From NCBI GenBank assembly GCA_002707525.1, contig PAND01000002.1:82152-138466 (forward strand): a stretch of 56,315 nt of DNA. Reading direction: 5' to 3'. Below the pieces are notes generated by a model. That model was not told where the DNA came from. It worked only from the letters and a program-made list of their open reading frames with translations, and searched no databases. Shown here piece after piece: positions 51,468 to 56,315 of this stretch; position 1 is the stretch's first letter; the number at the start of each line of letters is the position of its first letter. The stretch is from Flavobacteriales bacterium. GTDB taxonomy: Bacteria; Bacteroidota; Bacteroidia; Flavobacteriales; Schleiferiaceae. The translations under genes were made by a program, and so were the position numbers.

Positions 51468-51603
51468 TTTTCAGTTATATAGAACAGCGGTCTTTTCAAA
51501 GATTATTGCATAAATGCATATTCTCAACAATTAAGAAATCTTTCCGTCGATTAGGTCAATTTGATTATGGAGGCAATAACGCCCTAATAAACCCCTAATC
51601 GAT

Positions 51604-54600
51604 ATGAGAAAAATTCAACTTTTATGGATGCTATCCATCCTCATTCTGACTCCCTTACTGCCAAAAGCACAATCCTTGGATTCTGTAAAATACCTGTATG
51701 AGTCTCTGCCAGACACGTTGTTTCCAGAGGGCTTTCTGCACGATCAAAGTTTTATGAGTGTTCTTAATAAAGGTTCTGATTATGAGCTAAAAAACTTTGA
51801 CGGTTCGTTGCCCGGAAAAACGATAACGCCTAGGCATTCTGAAATTATTTACAATGACCTATACTTAAGTCAAAGATTAAAAAATGGTCTATTATTTGGA
51901 ACTCAAACGCCTCGATTAAAACCATGGAATGAATTTGCCTCACAGAGTACTGCCGAAGATACTTTAGGCGTAAACGTAAGTTTGTATTTGAATTGGTTTA
52001 AAGTCCATGAATTAGATTCAAATAGCTTACAAAATGGTTGGCTTTACTATAATGGTAATCAGGTAGTTACTATGCCGCCTAACTTATGGTTAGATGAAAA
52101 TCATCAAATTTTATGGAACACTCCGAGTCCATTAGATAGTGCTTTTCGTGCAATTAAAGATTTCACTACTTTTTTTGGAGGTACTAATAGCACAGCAGAA
52201 TACGTTGCAGACAATAAGGTTAAATTAACCTTTGCTATCCAGGATTACTTGCTTCAAAGTAATCAATCGATTCCAGGCAAAATATATCTGGATTTAGACG
52301 ATGGACAGGGCTTCCGAGATGTCTCCTTAAATGAAAAGATAACTACTACTTATTCAACGTCGTCCCAAACTAGAGAAATGGTTTTTAAGGAACTTCGCAT
52401 TCGAATAAATACGAGTAATGGCCCTCTTCAAACGAGATTTAAATTTCCTATCATCTTTAATGCTGAAACTCCCGATGAAGTCCTATTTACAAGGGAGATG
52501 CATTCTCCACCATGTTATCAGACGTATTCTCCTAGGCATGAGGGTAAAGTAAGTATTCGATATGCCGACAAGGGTATGGGCTTGCAAAAGCCCTTGGTTT
52601 TAGTTGAAGGATTTGAGTCTGCTAAAAGAAAATATGGCAACATTACCTATGAGGGAGTGGCTTCCGGAGTCATTTTGAATGATAACAACGAGAGAGTTCA
52701 TCATGGAATGGAAAAACTTGCTTGGTTGTATGATTCTCTTCATTTGTCGGGGTATGATATCATACACGTTGATTTTGAGGAAAGTAAACAATGTATAGAG
52801 GATAATATGCAAAGTCTTATTCGTGTGTTGCATTGGATTAATATGCAACAAGCCCGCGAACCAACCATAATTGTAGGTGCTTCAATGGGAGGTTTGATCG
52901 CTCGAGCGGCATTATTAGAACTAGAACGAAATGATTGTTGTTTGAATATAAGTGGTTATGGTACGTTTGATTCACCGCATGATGGCGCTTTTATTCCTTT
53001 GGGAATTCAAATGGGTGCGAAGCGTTTGCAGGAGTTGACCACCATTTTTGGCTTTTCACTTATCTCTTCATGGAAAACTGCGATAAATTCACCTGCTGCC
53101 CGAGAAATTCTTATTGATCATCTAGATCCAACGGCCATACATGAGAGAAATCAATTAATTCAGCTCTTTGCGGGAGAACAGCCGGAAACAATCAGACGAT
53201 TTGCTATTTCAAATGGTTCGGATATGAACTTAGCTGCTCCTATGGCTGATTTAGATCATGTAATTGCAACATGGGGGAAAACACAGCTTGTGACATATAA
53301 GCATAGAATTCATGCAAATTTGGATACGGTTTGGTATAATGCCAAAGGTGGTGATAAAATGAGCATTTTAAAATATGGGGCATCTATACATGGAATTCCA
53401 AGTACAAGTTCTTATTTATACAAAGGAAGCGGAGCATTCAGTCAGTTATTTAATTGTTTAAAAATCCGCTTGGTTAGTGCTACTGGTGCTAGATTGGCTA
53501 CATGGGCAAAGTATAGTTCAATTGCTACGGGCATAACACAGTCAAGAGCAGACAAGGCCACAATGTATATCCAAGGACGAACTAATCGACTTTTGTCTGC
53601 AGTTCATCAACAAATCAAGAATAAAACGACTGTATTCTCCAAGAATATTTCTCAATCAAATTTAATAGAGAAGTCTGGTTCATCTTCTAATTCTGCTAGT
53701 GCATTTGCAGATTTATGGGGAGCAACTATTTATAGTCCCAATCACACCTTCATACCTTCTTTTAGTGCGCTTAATGTGGGGTCAAGCTACGTAAATAATT
53801 CATTTAGAGGCCGGATGGATCTGATACCTTTCCATAGTTACATAAGTCCCGGATTAATAGATGATTTATCCGGACTCAATCAAGAACATATCTATACGGA
53901 TGAAGATATCATTCAATTTGCGCTACGTTCAATTGAGAGTATACATAGAGAAATCGGGATCAACGGAAAGTTGAATAGTGATTATAATATTGCAAAGGAG
54001 AACAATCTATATAGCGATTATTCTTCTCATATAAAACAACTTGAAATTCAACCTAGTACTAAGCTATCAATCGGCTGTCAAGGATATATTGGAAATTCCA
54101 CAAATCTGACTGCAGATTCGAGACAGAACATTGAGGTTTTTGTTGGAAACGGTTGTTTAGCTGGAATATTAGATGTGAAAGGGTGCCTAGAAATTGGGGA
54201 TGCTCCATTAAGTCAATCTATCCTGCGAGTTAATAGTGGAAGCACTTTATTACTACGAAAGAATAGTTCACTTAAGATTGGTCCCAATAGCAAATTGATC
54301 ATAGAGAATGGTGCAGAGTTTTTGATAGAACAAGGCGCTGATATTGAATGGAAGAATGGACAAATTATTGTTAGAGGTACTGTTGAATTAATGAATAATG
54401 CTCATTTGAACCCAAAAGGTTTTGGATTATTACTTTTTGAAGAAAAAGGTAGACTAATATCGGGTGTTAATGGACGTGTTACACTAAATGCTTCAAGGCT
54501 TCATATTAAGAATAGTATAAATTTTCCTTCAACTTTAAAAGATGTAAATATCAATGAGTGTGATATCACTCTTTTTGAGAAAGGAACACTCAAATCTTTC

Positions 54601-55668
54601 ACAGAATTTTTCCTACACAACTCTAAAGTTCAATATGATAGCCCTAAGCAATGGGAGGGATTAAAGGTTGTCTCAAATACGGCATCAGTATTACATACCG
54701 AATTTGTAGGAGGTGATCCCGGGTTATTTATAGGTGCAAATGCTACGGTGAATATTGAACATTGCCAATTTAGAAATGCAATTGCAGGATTAAAATGTTT
54801 GTCAACACCACTAAGTTTTATTTCTAACACATTCATGGCTTGTGATATGGGAGCGTATTTCAAAAGTCAGAGTTTTACTATTGATCGAAATCTATTTCAT
54901 GCTTGTGATCAAGGTTTAACTTTATTAGGACGTGCAAATAGCACAGCGATTCTATTGATAAGAAATGTTTTTAGCTCCAATACCAAATATGGTTCACGAA
55001 TGAAGAGCGCTAATGTTCGTATGGAGTGTAATGACTGGAGTTATAATAAAGTCGGTCATAAGCAGCAGAATGGGTCAATGAGTCTAGGGTCTTATGCAGG
55101 AAATACGTTTACTACGAACAACCAAGGAATAAAATTTGATGAATTAGAATCACTATCATTGAATTTAGGACAAAATCAATTTTCAAATAACGCGGTATTT
55201 GATATTCAAGGTATATTTTCTTCCACTGCAATAGTTCCTCATAACGGCGGCCACCATTTTCTATCAGCAGATTATAATAGCTTTTCAAATTCATATTCCA
55301 CAGATATGTTTTTGGGTCGTTCAAAGGTGTACCCGGTTACAAACCCTAATACTCCACCGACTTTATATATCTGTCCATCAAAGGGTCCAGGTAAAATTTC
55401 TCAGGAACTAATGGGACCAAATCATGAAACGAGCCTAATAATATACCCTAACCCAAGTATGAATCCATCCGTTACAGCTATTTATCCGCCATCAGAACAA
55501 GATGGAATGCTCGAAATTTTAAGCAGTTCAGGAAACCTTATGTTCACAAAACCGATAACAGCAGGGTCAATTAAAACAGATATTGAAGTTGATTTGGCAG
55601 CAGGGTCATACATCGTTAGACGCATTGTCGAAGATAGGATTGAATCTGCCTTTTGGGTATTACTGTAA
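51604..55668 (+). CDS. Large secreted alpha/beta-hydrolase with beta-helix region and T9SS C-terminal domain
   Basis: The 1354-residue protein begins with a signal peptide (MRKIQLLWMLSILILTPLLPKAQ). Residues about 325-540 show an alpha/beta-hydrolase fold: KPLVLVEGFES, a nucleophile elbow IVGASMGGLIARA with Ser in GxSxG, and TFDSPHDGAFIPLG as in lipase/PGAP1-type enzymes. Residues about 820-1270 have short strand repeats resembling a right-handed parallel beta-helix (GSTLLLRKNSSLKIGPNSKLI). The last 75 residues are a type A sorting domain (IYPNPSMNPS, LEILSSSGNL, LAAGSYIVRR). Catalytic Asp and His are not assigned. I expect an exported lipid or ester hydrolase; the substrate is unknown. There is no partner gene nearby. 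Confidence 0.75.
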   Translation: MRKIQLLWMLSILILTPLLPKAQSLDSVKYLYESLPDTLFPEGFLHDQSFMSVLNKGSDYELKNFDGSLPGKTITPRHSEIIYNDLYLSQRLKNGLLFGTQTPRLKPWNEFASQSTAEDTLGVNVSLYLNWFKVHELDSNSLQNGWLYYNGNQVVTMPPNLWLDENHQILWNTPSPLDSAFRAIKDFTTFFGGTNSTAEYVADNKVKLTFAIQDYLLQSNQSIPGKIYLDLDDGQGFRDVSLNEKITTTYSTSSQTREMVFKELRIRINTSNGPLQTRFKFPIIFNAETPDEVLFTREMHSPPCYQTYSPRHEGKVSIRYADKGMGLQKPLVLVEGFESAKRKYGNITYEGVASGVILNDNNERVHHGMEKLAWLYDSLHLSGYDIIHVDFEESKQCIEDNMQSLIRVLHWINMQQAREPTIIVGASMGGLIARAALLELERNDCCLNISGYGTFDSPHDGAFIPLGIQMGAKRLQELTTIFGFSLISSWKTAINSPAAREILIDHLDPTAIHERNQLIQLFAGEQPETIRRFAISNGSDMNLAAPMADLDHVIATWGKTQLVTYKHRIHANLDTVWYNAKGGDKMSILKYGASIHGIPSTSSYLYKGSGAFSQLFNCLKIRLVSATGARLATWAKYSSIATGITQSRADKATMYIQGRTNRLLSAVHQQIKNKTTVFSKNISQSNLIEKSGSSSNSASAFADLWGATIYSPNHTFIPSFSALNVGSSYVNNSFRGRMDLIPFHSYISPGLIDDLSGLNQEHIYTDEDIIQFALRSIESIHREIGINGKLNSDYNIAKENNLYSDYSSHIKQLEIQPSTKLSIGCQGYIGNSTNLTADSRQNIEVFVGNGCLAGILDVKGCLEIGDAPLSQSILRVNSGSTLLLRKNSSLKIGPNSKLIIENGAEFLIEQGADIEWKNGQIIVRGTVELMNNAHLNPKGFGLLLFEEKGRLISGVNGRVTLNASRLHIKNSINFPSTLKDVNINECDITLFEKGTLKSFTEFFLHNSKVQYDSPKQWEGLKVVSNTASVLHTEFVGGDPGLFIGANATVNIEHCQFRNAIAGLKCLSTPLSFISNTFMACDMGAYFKSQSFTIDRNLFHACDQGLTLLGRANSTAILLIRNVFSSNTKYGSRMKSANVRMECNDWSYNKVGHKQQNGSMSLGSYAGNTFTTNNQGIKFDELESLSLNLGQNQFSNNAVFDIQGIFSSTAIVPHNGGHHFLSADYNSFSNSYSTDMFLGRSKVYPVTNPNTPPTLYICPSKGPGKISQELMGPNHETSLIIYPNPSMNPSVTAIYPPSEQDGMLEILSSSGNLMFTKPITAGSIKTDIEVDLAAGSYIVRRIVEDRIESAFWVLL

Positions 55669-55696
55669 ACAGACATTCATTTCATTCTATAATATT

Positions 55697-55726
55697 CTCT
55701 CAGACCAATATGGTCTGGGGGATTTT
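55697..55726 (+). terminator. Intrinsic terminator after the hydrolase
   Basis: CTCTCAGACC pairs with GGTCTGGGGG (10 bp including G-T pairs) around an AATAT loop, followed by ATTTTT. It lies about 30 bases after the stop. Confidence 0.75.
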
Positions 55727-55774
55727 TACGTTAAAGTTTTTTGCTTCATTCATATGCTGTAATTTGCATCTAAG

Positions 55775-56315
55775 ATGACGAATCAAAACATAACCATTCC
55801 AATGATTGATTTACCCCGAGTGCATAGTGCATATCAGGGTGAACTAGATAATGCCGTATCTGAGGTGCTTTATAGCGGTTCATATATCGGAGGGACTATC
55901 CTTGCTAAATTTGAAGATCGATTGTCTAGTTTCCTTAATTCAAAGGTATTTGGGGTAGGAAATGGTACTGACGCATTGCAAATCGCATTAATGGCATTGG
56001 GTATAAAGCCTGGAGACGAAGTTATAGTCCCAGCTTTTACTTATGCTGCTAGTGCTGAAGTGATAGCTTTATTGGGTGCAAAAGCAGTATGGTGTGATGT
56101 ATGTTCTACAACTTTTAATCTACAGGCTAGAAGTGTGGAATTAGCACTTTCATCAAAAACAAAGGCTATAATAGCGGTTCATCTTTATGGACAGTTGGCA
56201 GATGTTGAGGCACTCGAAAAAATAGCAGACGGTATTCCAATTGTTGAAGATGCTGCTCAAGCGTTTGGGGCCAAATTTAAAACAGGTAAGTATCAAGGTA
56301 AATTGGCTGGAACTG
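55775..56315 (+). CDS. wbpE: DegT/DnrJ/EryC1-type sugar aminotransferase, WbpE-like (partial at right edge)
   Basis: The gene starts at ATG 55775 and runs off the window end, with 180 codons visible. It reads MIDLPRVHSAY, VLYSGSYIGG, VGNGTDALQIALMALGIKPGDEVIVPAFTYAASAE, VHLYGQLADVEAL and VEDAAQAFGA, the PLP-aminotransferase motifs of WbpE/PseC/ArnB-type enzymes. The NGTDAL and AFTYxASAE segments, and the FxDxxR-like start, fit the WbpE subgroup that aminates UDP-3-oxo-GlcNAcA, the product of WbpB-type enzymes such as 44683-45657. The PLP Lys and end of the gene are outside the window. A near-consensus TAATTTG lies 14 bases upstream. Confidence 0.83.
   Translation, partial: MTNQNITIPMIDLPRVHSAYQGELDNAVSEVLYSGSYIGGTILAKFEDRLSSFLNSKVFGVGNGTDALQIALMALGIKPGDEVIVPAFTYAASAEVIALLGAKAVWCDVCSTTFNLQARSVELALSSKTKAIIAVHLYGQLADVEALEKIADGIPIVEDAAQAFGAKFKTGKYQGKLAGT

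Noticed and set aside
51035-51499. 154-codon minus-strand ORF over trxA
   Set aside because: Antisense to thioredoxin and its terminator, with low-complexity Ser/Thr/Leu composition.
1-56315. tRNA, rRNA, CRISPR or mobile element
   Set aside because: No repeat array, no transposase or integrase frame, and no cloverleaf candidate was noticed in any gap; this was by eye, so a tRNA search tool would be decisive.

Overview
The window looks like a chromosomal segment of a low-GC Bacteroidota, most likely a marine member of the Flavobacteriales. I base this on type IX secretion C-terminal domains on three secreted proteins (type A twice, gliding-type/type B once), the TAnnTTTG promoter -7 element in front of several genes, a DUF5916 outer-membrane protein, a fused exonuclease-polymerase DnaE, a crtD-cruF carotenoid pair and weak Shine-Dalgarno signals. 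I see no rRNA, tRNA, CRISPR array, insertion sequence, integrase or phage gene, and no gene-free stretch longer than 300 bases.

Layout. 1-7.3 kb: a surface-polysaccharide block with the tail of a response regulator, a sugar-phosphate transferase carrying a receiver-like N-terminus, a short TolC-like protein, a polysaccharide co-polymerase, two family-2 glycosyltransferases and an internally deleted glycosyltransferase remnant. 7.3-10.7 kb: an orphan hybrid histidine kinase with PAS, REC and HPt domains, a TerC-family membrane protein and a small anchored protein. 10.8-16.2 kb: crtD-cruF for acyclic carotenoid end modification, a PadR/PspC operon, and a CarF/TMEM189-type lipid desaturase behind a perfect inverted repeat. 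16.2-21.2 kb: a methyltransferase operon, EttA, an acyl-CoA dehydrogenase, and the divergent pair DUF2256/TIGR03643. 21.3-33.6 kb: a large type B T9SS surface protein, guaB, a run of three peptidyl-prolyl isomerase-type proteins ending in surA, a MoxR ATPase, and a histidine kinase/OmpR-type regulator pair.

33.6-45.7 kb: on the minus strand an SDR, flavin reductase and cryptochrome/photolyase operon; then hutH, DUF493, TIGR02757, an ABC ATPase, DUF5916, sucC, pnuC, a SIS-domain isomerase and a WbpB-type sugar dehydrogenase. 45.8-56.3 kb: dnaE with an N-terminal proofreading domain, a secreted intradiol-dioxygenase-like protein, trxA, a 1354-residue secreted hydrolase/beta-helix protein, and the start of a WbpE-type aminotransferase.

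The most interesting content is: (i) a possible plasmalogen desaturase (CarF family) near carotenoid genes with a candidate operator; (ii) photobiology parts in two places (cryptochrome, flavin reductase and SDR in one; DUF2256 and TIGR03643 in another); (iii) a T9SS-exported intradiol dioxygenase retaining all four candidate iron ligands; (iv) a sugar transferase fused to a receiver-like domain directly behind a real response regulator. Genes are tightly packed: many operon overlaps of 1-14 bp, and three convergent pairs whose stop codons are one base apart. All family calls come from reading motifs and recalled family features; no database search was run.
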